A DNA stretch of 17,458 nucleotides from Streptomyces flavofungini (lineage in GTDB: Bacteria > Actinomycetota > Actinomycetes > Streptomycetales > Streptomycetaceae): positions 1 through 17,458 of the forward strand of contig NZ_CP128849.1 of the NCBI RefSeq assembly GCF_030388665.1, written 5' to 3'. A program made the translations under genes and the position numbers. The notes beneath the pieces were generated by a model, which saw nothing but the letters and a program-made list of their open reading frames with translations, ran no database searches and was not told where the DNA came from. The number at the start of each line of letters is the position of its first letter. The stretch's first letter is position 1. Below, one piece after another: positions 7,679 through 15,315 of the stretch.

Positions 7679-9655
7679 TCAGGCCGTGAGCTTCTTGAAG
7701 ACCGTCTCGAAGCGGTCGAGGGTGTCGTCGTCGACCTGCGCGAAGAAGGCGTCCTTGTCCCGGGTGAGCTGGTGTGCGGGGCCGACGTGGTCGAAGTCCC
7801 GGGGCTTATGCTGCTTCTCCCGGGCGATCCCGATGCGCTTAAGGATCGGGAGGGGCTTGTCGGGGGTGATCAGGTCTTCCTCGTTGACGGTGACCTCGGT
7901 GGCCTTGTTGTAGAGCCAAAGGTAGTCCTTGGTGGAGAACAGATCCTCGATGTCGGCCGTCTCCGGGAGGCCGTCGAGCTGGCCGATGACGGTGATGTGG
8001 GACGTGTCGACTTCGGCGGCCTCGGCGGCGCTGAGGACCTTGGCGGTCACCTTGGTGGTCTCGGCCCCGTCGATGAGCGCGCGGACGGACAGCCGGCGTC
8101 CCATGACGGCGATGAAGGCCGGCATGTTGCCGATGCCTCCGACCGGGATGATGGCCAGCCGGGGATCCAGGCCGGTGCGGCCCTGGCTGACCAAGTGGTC
8201 GGACATGCGCATGAGGAAGACGAAGTCGCTGCTGCCTTCCACGGCCAGGAGCGGGCCGGCGCCCAGGAACAGGTGCTGCGCCACGGAGTATCCGAGCGCC
8301 GCTTCCACCGGCAGGATCGTCTTGGGGTCCGTGGACAGGCTGACCGAGGTGATGACCACGCCCAGGTTCGGGTCGGTACGGGTCGCCTGGTCGTGGATGG
8401 CGCGCATGGTCTCGTACCGCGTGGGGTCGATCATGTGCTGGGAGTGGGTGGTGTAGAGGACCTGCTGCTTGGGCCCGAGCTCGCTGTAGACGTAGCGGAG
8501 GAAGTCGCCTTGGGCCTCGCCGTGCAGGCTGGTGCCCGGCTCGTCGAGCAGGACGACGACGCGTTCGTCGGTGTCGCGGTAGGCGCTGAATGCGGCGAGG
8601 AAGGAGAAGAACCACTGGAAGCCGGTGGAGCGGGTGGAGAAGTTGGTCTCCACGCCGCCGTGCCGGTCGTCGCGCAGCTCGATCTTGAGCAGCCGGTGGT
8701 GGGGCTGCGGCTGACCGTTGGGGTCCGGGGGCATGGCGATCAGGTCGGTGTCGAAGGAGACGCTGAGGTCTTCGTTCTGCTTCCAGTACTCGAAGACTTG
8801 AGCGCTCAGGCCCAGGCTGGCGGCCTGGAGCTCGGCCTTGCGGCTGGCGTAGTCCTCGTCCAGGAAGTCGTCCGGGCCCTCGCCAGCGAGGCGGAGCAGG
8901 GACATCATGGTCTCGTCGCCGCGCTCCCACTGCTTGGCCCTCGCGCGTTCGGCGAGCGCGTGGAGGTCGCAGTCGCCCGGGAGCATCTCGTAGGTGGAGA
9001 AGTAGAAGAACTTCGGGAGCAGCTCGATCAGCTGCTCGTGCTCCTCGTCATCGAGGCCCTCTTCGACGTACTTCTTGTAGCGGTCCAGCTCGGCCGGGAC
9101 CTTCTCGATCGCCTTGACCCGGGCCGTCTTCTTGCCGCTGCCGACTTCCTTGGCTCGGGCCTTCGCCGCGGCGCTCACGGCCTCGATGGTCGTGTGGTCC
9201 CCGGTGATGGCCTTCTGGTCCTCCTCGTCGTCGACGCCGACCTCTTCAAAGACGTCCGCCAGGACGTCCTCGAGGGCGCAGTGCACATCGGCTTGGAGGC
9301 TGCCGTCGTAGAGGCGGGACGCCGTGGCGTACGCCTGGGCCGGCGGCCGTACGCCGACCAGTTCCTCGATCGCGTCGAAGTCGGCGTCTTCCAGTTTGAA
9401 GAAGGCCGTCACGGGGGCGACCGTGTCGAGGTTCTTCTTGCGCCGGTCCGTGGCCAGGTGCCGCCGCGGGTAGTCGGTGGTGACGTGGAAGTCGTCGGCG
9501 TTGTTGGCGGGGTTCAGCCGGTGCAGGGCCTTCAGGACTGTCGTCTTGCCCGACTCGTTCTTGCCGATCAGGCACGTGACCTCGGGGTCGACCACCATGG
9601 TCTGCTTGTTCGTGATGTTGCGGAACGTCTCGATCTCCACGGACGTCACCAGCAT
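7679..9655 (-). CDS. OLD-family ATP-dependent endonuclease (ABC ATPase + TOPRIM)
   Basis: 658 residues with the full OLD layout. The ATPase half has Walker A GKNESGKT (31-38), a long helical insertion (about 120-300), a signature-like STGFQWFFS (343-351), Walker B VVVLLDEP (366-373) and a switch His in YTTHS (401-405). The TOPRIM half has AVEGSSD (471-477), GGIGN (506-510), LIDGAE (527-532) and IEDLF (569-573). OLD nucleases cut DNA in phage exclusion and in Gabija-type defence. The second Asp of the usual DxD is replaced (D-G-A), so nuclease activity needs proof. The ATG at 9655 follows GGAGGGGAG; a TTG at 9670 is rejected because it lies inside this signal. No UvrD-like GajB partner is present. 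A 300-base gap with a terminator separates it from the upstream CoiA-like operon. Confidence 0.9.
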   Translation of the reverse strand: MLVTSVEIETFRNITNKQTMVVDPEVTCLIGKNESGKTTVLKALHRLNPANNADDFHVTTDYPRRHLATDRRKKNLDTVAPVTAFFKLEDADFDAIEELVGVRPPAQAYATASRLYDGSLQADVHCALEDVLADVFEEVGVDDEEDQKAITGDHTTIEAVSAAAKARAKEVGSGKKTARVKAIEKVPAELDRYKKYVEEGLDDEEHEQLIELLPKFFYFSTYEMLPGDCDLHALAERARAKQWERGDETMMSLLRLAGEGPDDFLDEDYASRKAELQAASLGLSAQVFEYWKQNEDLSVSFDTDLIAMPPDPNGQPQPHHRLLKIELRDDRHGGVETNFSTRSTGFQWFFSFLAAFSAYRDTDERVVVLLDEPGTSLHGEAQGDFLRYVYSELGPKQQVLYTTHSQHMIDPTRYETMRAIHDQATRTDPNLGVVITSVSLSTDPKTILPVEAALGYSVAQHLFLGAGPLLAVEGSSDFVFLMRMSDHLVSQGRTGLDPRLAIIPVGGIGNMPAFIAVMGRRLSVRALIDGAETTKVTAKVLSAAEAAEVDTSHITVIGQLDGLPETADIEDLFSTKDYLWLYNKATEVTVNEEDLITPDKPLPILKRIGIAREKQHKPRDFDHVGPAHQLTRDKDAFFAQVDDDTLDRFETVFKKLTA

Positions 9656-9956
9656 GGCACTCCCCTCCAAGGGCCACGTTGCCCTTGTGTGATCCGCGCA
9701 GCGTGGGGGCCTGTGCCAGACGGGACAGGTGCGACCGCGCGATGTGGCTAATCAGCCAGTATGAGTCCCACCTCCGACAGTCACGGCCGGTTTCTGCCCG
9801 CCGGGCCTGTGCTGCCCACGAAGCCGCCCCGCTCGTGCGGGAGCACGTGCGGGGCGGCTCGGGAGGGAGTCGTTGCAGGCGGCGAGGCCCCGTGTCCTGT
9901 TGCTGGTGTCCGAGGTCTCGCCAGGCTCGATGTCGCTGAGCGGGTGGGCGGTCGTG
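9656..9956. other. Intergenic region upstream of the OLD gene
   Basis: No gene is supported. The region holds the hairpin at 9822-9859 and a small palindrome TGGCTAATCAGCCA (9744-9757), about 90 bases upstream of the OLD start. The palindrome could be an operator for that gene. The OLD gene is probably transcribed from its own promoter here. Confidence 0.4.
9822..9859 (-). terminator. Strong terminator after the CoiA-like nuclease gene
   Basis: GCCGCCCCGC (9823-9832) pairs with GCGGGGCGGC (9849-9858), and an inner stem CGTGC/GCACG closes a GGGA loop with a single T-T bulge. The outer A-T pair makes it 38 bases long. It lies about 100 bases beyond the stop of the minus-strand operon. Confidence 0.7.
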
Positions 9957-10493
9957 CTACGCGACCGCTGCGGCGAGCTTCACCGACGGGATGCCAGAGC
10001 CCTCGGGGAGCTCAGCGAGGGGACGACGGGGGAGGCCGGAGACGATCCACAGGCGCATGATGTCGTGGGTGACCAGCTGACCGGAGCCCGTTCCGTCCTC
10101 GTTGAGGATGTCGACCTTCAGCAGCACCCGTTCCCCGGTTTCTCCCAGCGTCCAGAGATCCAGGAAGTACGGGCGCCGGCACGTGCGGAGGTTGCGGCGC
10201 TGGTTCTTCCAGCGGAAGCTCACGATGCCGTCGGCGAAGGCGGTCAGCAGGAGGGCGCCGGATGCGTAGGCGGAGCGGCCGTCCCAGATCCACACCATGT
10301 GGCCGTGGTCCAGTTCGCGTCCCATGATCTTCGTCGGGGACATGCTCGCGTGCTGGATCTCCACCACGCATCCGTCGGCCGCGATCAGGTCGGCGATGTG
10401 GCTTCCGCGCCGCTGTTCGCGTTGGGAGGCCGGCACCATGAGCTTCCAGTAGTCGTGCCACTGGGTCGAGGAGTAGATGAGGGGGAGGTTCAT
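9957..10493 (-). CDS. CoiA-like (competence-type) nuclease
   Basis: 178 residues resembling the CoiA-like nuclease family, a PD-(D/E)xK-type fold. Visible features are WHDYWK (12-17), HIADLIAADGCVVEIQHAS (32-50) giving D35 and E45-x-Q47 as candidate metal ligands, then PTKIMGRE (53-60) and MVWIWDG (66-72). This order matches the recalled family pattern H..WK, H.AD, vEiQ.S, i..RE, vW. CoiA acts in natural transformation of Firmicutes, but the wider family also occurs in phage and mobile DNA, so a nuclease in a defence or plasmid context is more likely here. The ATG overlaps the stop of the upstream gene (ATGA, 10490-10493), indicating translational coupling. It is the last gene of a three-gene operon ended by the hairpin at 9822. 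Confidence 0.75.
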   Translation of the reverse strand: MNLPLIYSSTQWHDYWKLMVPASQREQRRGSHIADLIAADGCVVEIQHASMSPTKIMGRELDHGHMVWIWDGRSAYASGALLLTAFADGIVSFRWKNQRRNLRTCRRPYFLDLWTLGETGERVLLKVDILNEDGTGSGQLVTHDIMRLWIVSGLPRRPLAELPEGSGIPSVKLAAAVA

Positions 10494-11197
10494 ACCGCTC
10501 CCGCCAGGGTCTCGAGGTCGGCCTCGCTCATGCCCAGTTCCGCGGCGCCGATACCCATCGCGGCCAGTGCGTCCAGCCCGATCTTGGGGTTCTCCTTGAT
10601 GCGCTCGTGAGCGCGCTGGAGAGCGTGGAGCTGGTTCTCCAGTTCCTTGTACTGGCCCGCGAGGATCTTGCGGAACTCCCGGCTGTCCTTCTCCTGCTGG
10701 CGCAGGTGCTTCTGGTTGGCCTTGATGGCGAGGAGCTGTTTGGTCACCTCCACGATGCGGGCGTGTACCAGGTCGGCGGGCAGGAACGAGCGCTGCCCGG
10801 GGATGCTGGCCTCCCCGTCGGTCCCGGTGCCGCAGCCGCCGGCGGCGAGGCCGGGCGCCGTGCCGCCGCCGCAGAGTCCCGGAATCGGCGGCGTCGCCCC
10901 GCCGGGTTCCTTCGTGCCGCCGGCCGTGCCGGCTCCCCCGGCAGGGGGTGTATCGGGGCCGCTGTGCGCGAAGCGGACCATCAGGTCATGGTCCAGCGCT
11001 CCAAGGACGGGGCCGAAGACGACTTTGAAGTACTCGATCGCGGGCAGCTCGCCCGCCTGGACCGCGTCGAGCATGAGGTCCATGAACTCGCCGGTCCGCC
11101 GGTTCTTGTCACTGTGCTGCGCGAACAGCGAGCCGTAGTTGTCCGTGATCCACTGACGGGTCACAACCGACAGTGAGTTGAGGCGCGAGGCGGTCAC
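10490..11197 (-). CDS. Hypothetical two-domain protein with Gly/Pro linker and coiled coil
   Basis: 235 residues, not recognised. The N-terminal ~78 residues form a small helical domain (VVTRQWITDNYGSLF, then FMDLMLDAVQAGELPAIEYF). Residues about 79-135 are a low-complexity Gly/Ala/Pro/Thr linker. Residues about 143-205 are a charged helix with heptad-like spacing, probably a coiled coil (KQLLAIKANQKHLRQQEKDS, then REFRKILAGQYKELENQLHA). The GTG start overlaps the upstream stop (GTGA, 11194-11197), and its own stop overlaps the CoiA-like start, so all three products should be made together. The architecture suggests an oligomerising adaptor or sensor for the nuclease; that is inference. No membrane segment is visible. 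Confidence 0.75.
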   Translation of the reverse strand: MTASRLNSLSVVTRQWITDNYGSLFAQHSDKNRRTGEFMDLMLDAVQAGELPAIEYFKVVFGPVLGALDHDLMVRFAHSGPDTPPAGGAGTAGGTKEPGGATPPIPGLCGGGTAPGLAAGGCGTGTDGEASIPGQRSFLPADLVHARIVEVTKQLLAIKANQKHLRQQEKDSREFRKILAGQYKELENQLHALQRAHERIKENPKIGLDALAAMGIGAAELGMSEADLETLAGAV

Positions 11198-12151
11198 CGC
11201 ACGACCGCCTGTCCGGACGTCCGGGCCGAGTGCAGCCGCTGCGCCCAGTGCACAACGCCCTCACACGCCTTCTCCAGGTCGTTGAGCATGTCCTCGTCGG
11301 CGATGTTGATGATCTGCTCGGGGTGCATCTCGACCAGGCCATACAGCAGGTTGACCCGGCGCCGGAACTGCAGGACCAGCCGTTCGTCAGTCTCCTCGGG
11401 GGCAGAAACGCTCTCCCTGTTGCCGGCCACCTGGGCCACCTGGGCCACCTGGGCCACCTGGGCCACCTGGGCGAGACTGTCGCGGATCTTCAGCTCCACC
11501 ATCGGATCGGCCGCGAACGCCTCTACGAGGAACGCCGGCTCCATCACGCTCGCCATCACCGCCGACCTGACGTCGGGGCGGTCGAGCTGTTCCACGATCT
11601 TCTCGGCGGTCATCGCGGAGGCGGAGTTCGGAATCGGCCGCGCGCCGATCGCTGCGCGGAACTCCTGCGCCGTCACACGACGGCGGCCGGGCTCCTGGAG
11701 CATCCCCAGCAGGATCTCCCAGCGGTCCTGGCGCCGTCGCGCGCTCCTCCCTCCCAAGCGCGTTCTCGGCCTCCCGGGTCTCCTTCGGCAGGGAGAACCC
11801 CAGAGCTGCCTCGCGGACGACTGAGTAGGAGACTGTGACATCGGACTCGGCCAGCACCTGCCTGAGCGCGCTGTCACATCCTGCGGCCACGCCCCGGTAC
11901 TCACGGGCCATCTCGGCGGTCATGCCGATGTCCGCGGCGAACGCCCTGATCAGCTCGCGGGAGCCGTTGGAGCGCTCCTCGTTGCCCATCGGCGCGACGT
12001 CAAGCAGGAGATCTCCGATCTCCAGACGCGTCCGCTGCTTCTCGCTCGTCAGGAGATCATCACGCGCTACGAGCTTCCGGCCGAGTTCCACCTGCTCAGA
12101 GGAGTACGCCGGTCCTGTTTCACGAGCACAGGGCTCGATCCAATCCGTCAT
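11194..12151 (-). pseudogene. DUF6192-like gene with a single-base frameshift
   Basis: Two overlapping frames together make one protein of about 318 residues. From the ATG at 12151 the first frame gives MTDWIEPCARETGP, then VELGRKLV, EIGDLLLDVAPMG and a helical DIGMTAEMAREYRGVA segment recalling DUF6192 proteins of Streptomyces. It continues to about 11750, where sense switches to the frame that runs to the stop at 11194 (RRRQDRWEILLGMLQEP onwards, ending in a helical MHPEQIINIADEDML region). The switch lies in the purine-rich run opposite 11744-11755, consistent with a one-base insertion, a sequencing error or, less likely, programmed frameshifting. The gene heads the operon and overlaps the next gene by four bases. 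It may be a DNA-binding regulator. The start is uncertain; TTG at 12181 is an alternative. Confidence 0.7.
11425..11469 (-). repeat. Five perfect 9-base tandem repeats inside the DUF6192-like gene
   Basis: GGCCACCTG is repeated five times without change. On the coding (minus) strand it adds a repeated Ala-Gln-Val tripeptide between two helical parts of the protein. The unit is a multiple of three, so copy-number change by slippage keeps the frame. It may be a variable linker. Confidence 0.9.
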
Positions 12152-12332
12152 GGCCCGGAACGTAGAGCGCGCCTCCGACAATTCCGGGGGCTGCGCAACA
12201 CGAATGGCCTACCCGCTCCCCCGTGGGAATGAAGAAGTTGGACCGGACGGGTTGCCGGGCCGGTGTCGAGTGGACACTGCTACGGATCGAGAACACCGCC
12301 GCCCATCCGACCGAGCACCGTGGTGCCGACGG

Positions 12333-12634
12333 TCACGGTGTGTCGCCGGAGTAGTGGAGGCGGCACACCACACCCGGGCCTCCGGACGGCCGCGGGTCGT
12401 CAGGGCGCGGGTCGTACAAGGCGCGGCCGCCGGGCCACCGCCCCAGCTCGGTCATCAGGGCTGCGCCGTCGTCTATCTCTTCCGGCCGCCAGCCCGTGAT
12501 GTCGAGCAGCAGTCCGTCCAGCGGCCCGCCGACCAGCGCGGCGTACGTCTGGTGCGGCAGCGCCCGGGGTTGGGGTCGTCGTGGTCGCGGCCGTACACCC
12601 GGCCGCGCAGCAGCTGCTCGTCATCGGCGTTCAT
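12333..12634 (-). pseudogene. Frameshifted small conserved Streptomyces gene
   Basis: From the ATG at 12634 (GGGAGG about 10 bases upstream) the frame reads MNADDEQLLRGRVYGRDHDD and then loses sense. A second frame picks up at about 12563 with LPHQTYAALVGGPLDGLLLD, continues through ITGWRPEEIDDGAALMTELG and ends naturally in YSGDTP and TGA at 12333. Joined, they give a ~100-residue protein of a kind I recall in many Streptomyces genomes (function unknown). The total length of 302 bases implies loss of one base near the CCCCAACCCCGGGCG run (about 12564-12578). This could be true decay or a base-calling error in a GC-rich homopolymer. Confidence 0.65.
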
Positions 12635-12763
12635 CCGGCCAGCCTCCCAGCCGCCACTGACGGCGGAAGGCCGGCGGCGCCCGACAGCGCACCCCGCGAC
12701 GGATCAGCACGACGGCCCGCGCCCGGTCAGCGCCGCGGGCCGGCGGGCCGTCGCCGTGCCAGC

Positions 12764-13083
12764 CGGGCGGGTGATTTCCCTTCGCGTACGCGGGCGCAGC
12801 CCTCGCAGCATGCGCCCAACTTGCCTGTTTTCAGGGGGTATTGACAAGTTTTCTGGTGTTCCGTCATGTTCTGTGCGCCGCTTTCGGCGAACGAGCGAGA
12901 GGTGATCTCATGCGACGAACCGAGTACGACGAGGCCCAGGCCGCCAGGCGCCTGAAGGTGCCCGTAGCCGCCTTCCGGTGGGTCCGCCACACCGGGCTGA
13001 TCCCGGCCCCTGACGCGTCGGCCTGCCAGTGGTCCCGGGCCGCCGTGGAGGCGCTGAACGCCGATGCCATCCGGGCCGCGATG
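12764..13083 (+). repeat. Right copy of the ~320-base direct repeat
   Basis: This is the intact partner of 7181-7501, lying 5,583 bases further right in the same orientation. It covers the leader and first 58 codons of the helix-turn-helix gene. Such direct repeats can recombine to delete or amplify the DNA between them. Confidence 0.85.
12841..12869 (+). promoter_or_regulatory. Putative promoter of the helix-turn-helix gene
   Basis: TTGACA (12841-12846) is followed after 17 bases by TCATGT (12864-12869), a weak -10 match, about 40 bases before the ATG at 12910. The same spacing is kept in the left repeat copy, where the -35 has decayed to TTGAGT. An upstream palindrome CGCGTACGCG inside the shared leader could be a binding site for the gene's own product. 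Confidence 0.45.
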
Positions 13084-13599
13084 CCCTCCCCGCCGATCTC
13101 CGGCGGCGCGGCGGCCGACCGGATCGCCGACGCGCTCGGCACCCCGAACCGGACCATTCACGGCGAGCCGGCGAACGTGACAGCGTTCGTGGTCCGCCGG
13201 TTCGTCGACCGGGGCCTCCTGTTCGACTTGAGCGCGAACCCGGACGGCACGCTGCACCACTCCGGCCAGGTCGCGGAGGTCTGCTGCCGCGAGGACCTGG
13301 CGGACCTGGTAGCCGCCGACACCCCGCTCGGACCCGAGCAGGCCGCCGCCCGCCTCCGGGTCCGCCGCGCCGACTTCGACCACATGGTCCGGCTCGGCTG
13401 GGTCCGCTCACCGCAGTCGATCGAGGTCCGCTTCGGCACCAGCCGGGCCGGGGCCGTCGACGTCGCGCTCTACACCACGGCGTCCGTCGACGCGGTCGTC
13501 ACCGCCCACCCCGAGGTCGACTGGGAGCAGCTGCGCGCGGTGGAGAAAGGCCGGCGCTCCCCGCTCGCCTCCCTGCGCCCGGCACCGGCGCCCGCCTGA
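12910..13599 (+). CDS. Protein with repeated helix-turn-helix-like segments
   Basis: 229 residues. Two or three segments look like winged helix-turn-helix units: residues 8-35 (AQAARRLKVPVAAFRWVRHT, then GLIP), about 66-105 (AAADRIADALG ... VVRRFVDRGLL) and 140-166 (GPEQAAARLRVRRADFDHMV, then RLGWV). The first and third resemble each other (AARL..R...F...VR.GW/LI), suggesting internal duplication. The ATG at 12910 has GAGAGGTGAT upstream, and the first 58 codons are duplicated at 7328. It is likely a DNA-binding regulator or replicon-maintenance protein that may bind its own duplicated leader. No catalytic motif is seen. The C-terminus is Ala/Pro-rich. No named family can be assigned with confidence. 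Confidence 0.75.
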   Translation: MRRTEYDEAQAARRLKVPVAAFRWVRHTGLIPAPDASACQWSRAAVEALNADAIRAAMPSPPISGGAAADRIADALGTPNRTIHGEPANVTAFVVRRFVDRGLLFDLSANPDGTLHHSGQVAEVCCREDLADLVAADTPLGPEQAAARLRVRRADFDHMVRLGWVRSPQSIEVRFGTSRAGAVDVALYTTASVDAVVTAHPEVDWEQLRAVEKGRRSPLASLRPAPAPA

Positions 13600-13602
13600 G
13601 CC

Positions 13603-13616
13603 TGCGGGCGCCCGCA
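13603..13616. terminator. Perfect 14-base palindrome between convergent genes
   Basis: TGCGGGCGCCCGCA follows the helix-turn-helix stop by three bases and precedes the end of the convergent fragment at 13622. It has no loop, so it is at best a weak terminator. Confidence 0.3.
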
Positions 13617-13621
13617 CGGCG

Positions 13622-13921
13622 CTACGACGGTGCTCCCCCACCCGCCGCGTCCCAGCCGTCCAGAAAGGCGGCCAGGGCGCGGCGTTGCTCTTCCTCGCGG
13701 GCGATCTGCCGGGCGAGGACGTCGCGGTCGATGTACGGGTCGACGGCGGCGAGGACCAGGCGCTGGAGTTCGGCCGGCTCCAGCGCCTCCACCTCCCACT
13801 GCACCGGGCGGGCCGGGTCGAAGCCGTAGCGGCAGGCGAAAGCCGGCCAGCGCGGGTCGCCGCTCTTGCCCTCGGTCACGGGCAGCTCGTAGGCGCGCAC
13901 CTGCTCGTAGGTCAGCAGTAC
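13622..13921 (-). pseudogene. 3' fragment of a larger Streptomyces gene (possibly TOPRIM-type)
   Basis: About 99 codons, starting at VLLTYEQVRAYELP and ending in FLDGWDAAGGGAPS. I recall this sequence (ending in EWEVEALEP-like and REEEQRRALAAFL blocks) as the tail of longer Streptomyces proteins that carry a TOPRIM-like metal-binding domain upstream. Codon bias is coding-like here but fades at about 13921, and the frame continues only through unrelated sequence to 14047 with no ribosome binding site. I therefore call it a 5'-truncated remnant. The stretch 13922-14144 holds no gene I can support. The parent family assignment is from memory and weak. Confidence 0.5.
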
Positions 13922-14144
13922 TGGTGAAGAGGCAGTGTTCCGACCCTGCGCTATTCCTCTCGGTGATCTCCTGCCGTCTGGAAGCAAAGACCACCGCGAC
14001 GCGACAAGCGCCGCCCACAGACGTTCCGAGCCGTCGCACGGTCGCACGGCTTTGTTGGCTGCTTGGAGAGCTCGGGCGCCGTTGGCGCTTCGTCAGGCTG
14101 GGTATGGATGGGGCGCGTAGTCATCGCGAGCAGGGGGAGGGGCG

Positions 14145-14762
14145 ATGCTGACCATTTTGATCGCGGTCCTTGCGGTCCTCGTGTCGCTGGGATCGTTGGT
14201 CGTCGCGTATGCATCCAGCCGCCGCTCTCACATGCCTGTATTGCAGTTCATGTGGGAGAGCGGGCAGGGCGGTTCCAGTGAGCCCAAATGGTGGCTCGTC
14301 AACGTGGGAACTGGACCTGCGACCAACATCGTTGTTGCACAGACAGTGAGGACCGGACTCACACGGGGCCTCAACGGCGAGGAGTGGTTTAACCCTGTGC
14401 TGGTGCCGTCAATCCCAGCCGGCGGGAAGCTGGCGCTCTCATGGCTAGGCGGAACCATGGGGTTGGAGTGCGGACTGGGGGCTAGTTACACGGACGTTGA
14501 ACGGTACTTCTACACCACCAAGTGCGGGGATGACGTCTCGATGTTCTTCATCGGCCTGCACCTGCCGCGATGGCCGCTGCTGAAACTGGACGGCAACAAG
14601 GCCGTGAAGACCTGGTGGGGTGTGGAAGATCTCTCCGGGCCCCAGTGGTCTTCGGTCACTGAAGCTCACTTCCGGCGGCGCCGGTGGCTGCCCTCCCGAT
14701 TTGGCCTCTGCCGTCGCCTTGGCGGGTGGGCTGACCCAGTGCTCTCGTACCGGCCACAGTGA
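14145..14762 (+). CDS. Membrane-anchored hypothetical protein
   Basis: 205 residues with one N-terminal membrane helix (about 3-24, ILIAVLAVLVSLGSLVVAYA) followed by basic residues (SSRRSH), which places the rest in the cytoplasm by the positive-inside rule. The soluble part has a beta-rich pattern (PKWWLVNVGTGPATNIVVAQ at about 47-66, then an IPAGGKLALSW strand) similar to small Ig-like domains seen after a single membrane helix in many actinobacterial proteins. The ATG follows a strong GGGGAGGGG. Base composition at third positions is less GC-biased than in neighbours, hinting at separate acquisition. It has no catalytic motif and stands alone among gene fragments; function unknown. Confidence 0.75.
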   Translation: MLTILIAVLAVLVSLGSLVVAYASSRRSHMPVLQFMWESGQGGSSEPKWWLVNVGTGPATNIVVAQTVRTGLTRGLNGEEWFNPVLVPSIPAGGKLALSWLGGTMGLECGLGASYTDVERYFYTTKCGDDVSMFFIGLHLPRWPLLKLDGNKAVKTWWGVEDLSGPQWSSVTEAHFRRRRWLPSRFGLCRRLGGWADPVLSYRPQ

Positions 14763-14784
14763 GTGCCCAAGCCATGGCCTGACG

Positions 14785-15315
14785 TCATTCCTCGTCCTGG
14801 CAGACGGCGAGGTAGTCGGCCCAGCTGTCCTGCGCGAACTGGGCCCACTTGTGGGCGGTGCTGGAGCTGACGCCGAACAGGTCGCTGATGACGATGGGTG
14901 GCATGTCCGCCACGACTTCGATCATGGCGGTGTTGCGGGCGGCAAGGGTGGGCAAACCGTGCTGTTTCAAGAGGGCCGTGAGGCCGGTCGTGCCGCGTGG
15001 GCGGCTGGGCGGCCGGCCGGGCAGCAGGAAGCGCGGTCCGCTTTCTGGCTGCGGAAACATCGAGATGTGCTGTGACCTGTCGATCTGCGCCTCGATGAGC
15101 CGGGCCAGCTTCGGAGGGAGAAGGACTGGGTTCTGGTCGAACGTGAAGAAGGCACCGTCCCCGTTCCGTTGGAACCGGTCGGTGGTGAGTTCGACTATGC
15201 GGGTGACCGGCAGGGCATAGAGCCTGACCAGGGCTCCGACGATGCGGACTTCCATCTGATCGTGCCCGAGACGCCGCAGAAAGGACCTCGGCGCGTTCGT
15301 CGCTGGTGAGTTCAT
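14785..15315 (-). pseudogene. 5'-truncated integrase-like gene fragment
   Basis: The frame encodes 176 residues, of which about 155 (from EVRIVGALVRLYALP, coding from ~15252) match my memory of the C-terminal region of long Streptomyces proteins annotated as site-specific integrases. Features are TRIVELTTDRF, VLLPPKLARLIE, FLLPGRPPSRPRG, LAARNTAMIEVVADMPP and ISDLFGVSSSTAHKWAQFA. The usual R-H-R-Y catalytic set of tyrosine recombinases is not visible, so even the complete relatives may be degenerate. The first ~21 residues are read out of frame from a membrane-protein fragment, which shows that the true 5' end is lost. The protein is unlikely to be functional. Confidence 0.65.

Noticed and set aside
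7679..9655. Gabija system (GajA plus GajB)
   Set aside because: The OLD protein is GajA-like in domain layout, but no UvrD/PcrA-type helicase gene is present on either side.
7664..9751. A 695-codon open frame on the plus strand
   Set aside because: It is antisense to the OLD-family gene, whose motifs, start signal and terminator are all present on the minus strand.
11425..11469. Short regular repeats considered as a CRISPR array
   Set aside because: The units are 9 bases, contiguous, have no spacers and lie in frame inside a coding region.
11735..11760. Programmed frameshifting in the DUF6192-like gene
   Set aside because: No slippery heptamer with a downstream pseudoknot, and no internal Shine-Dalgarno with a shift-prone codon, is evident; an indel in a purine run is simpler, especially with a second frameshift close by.
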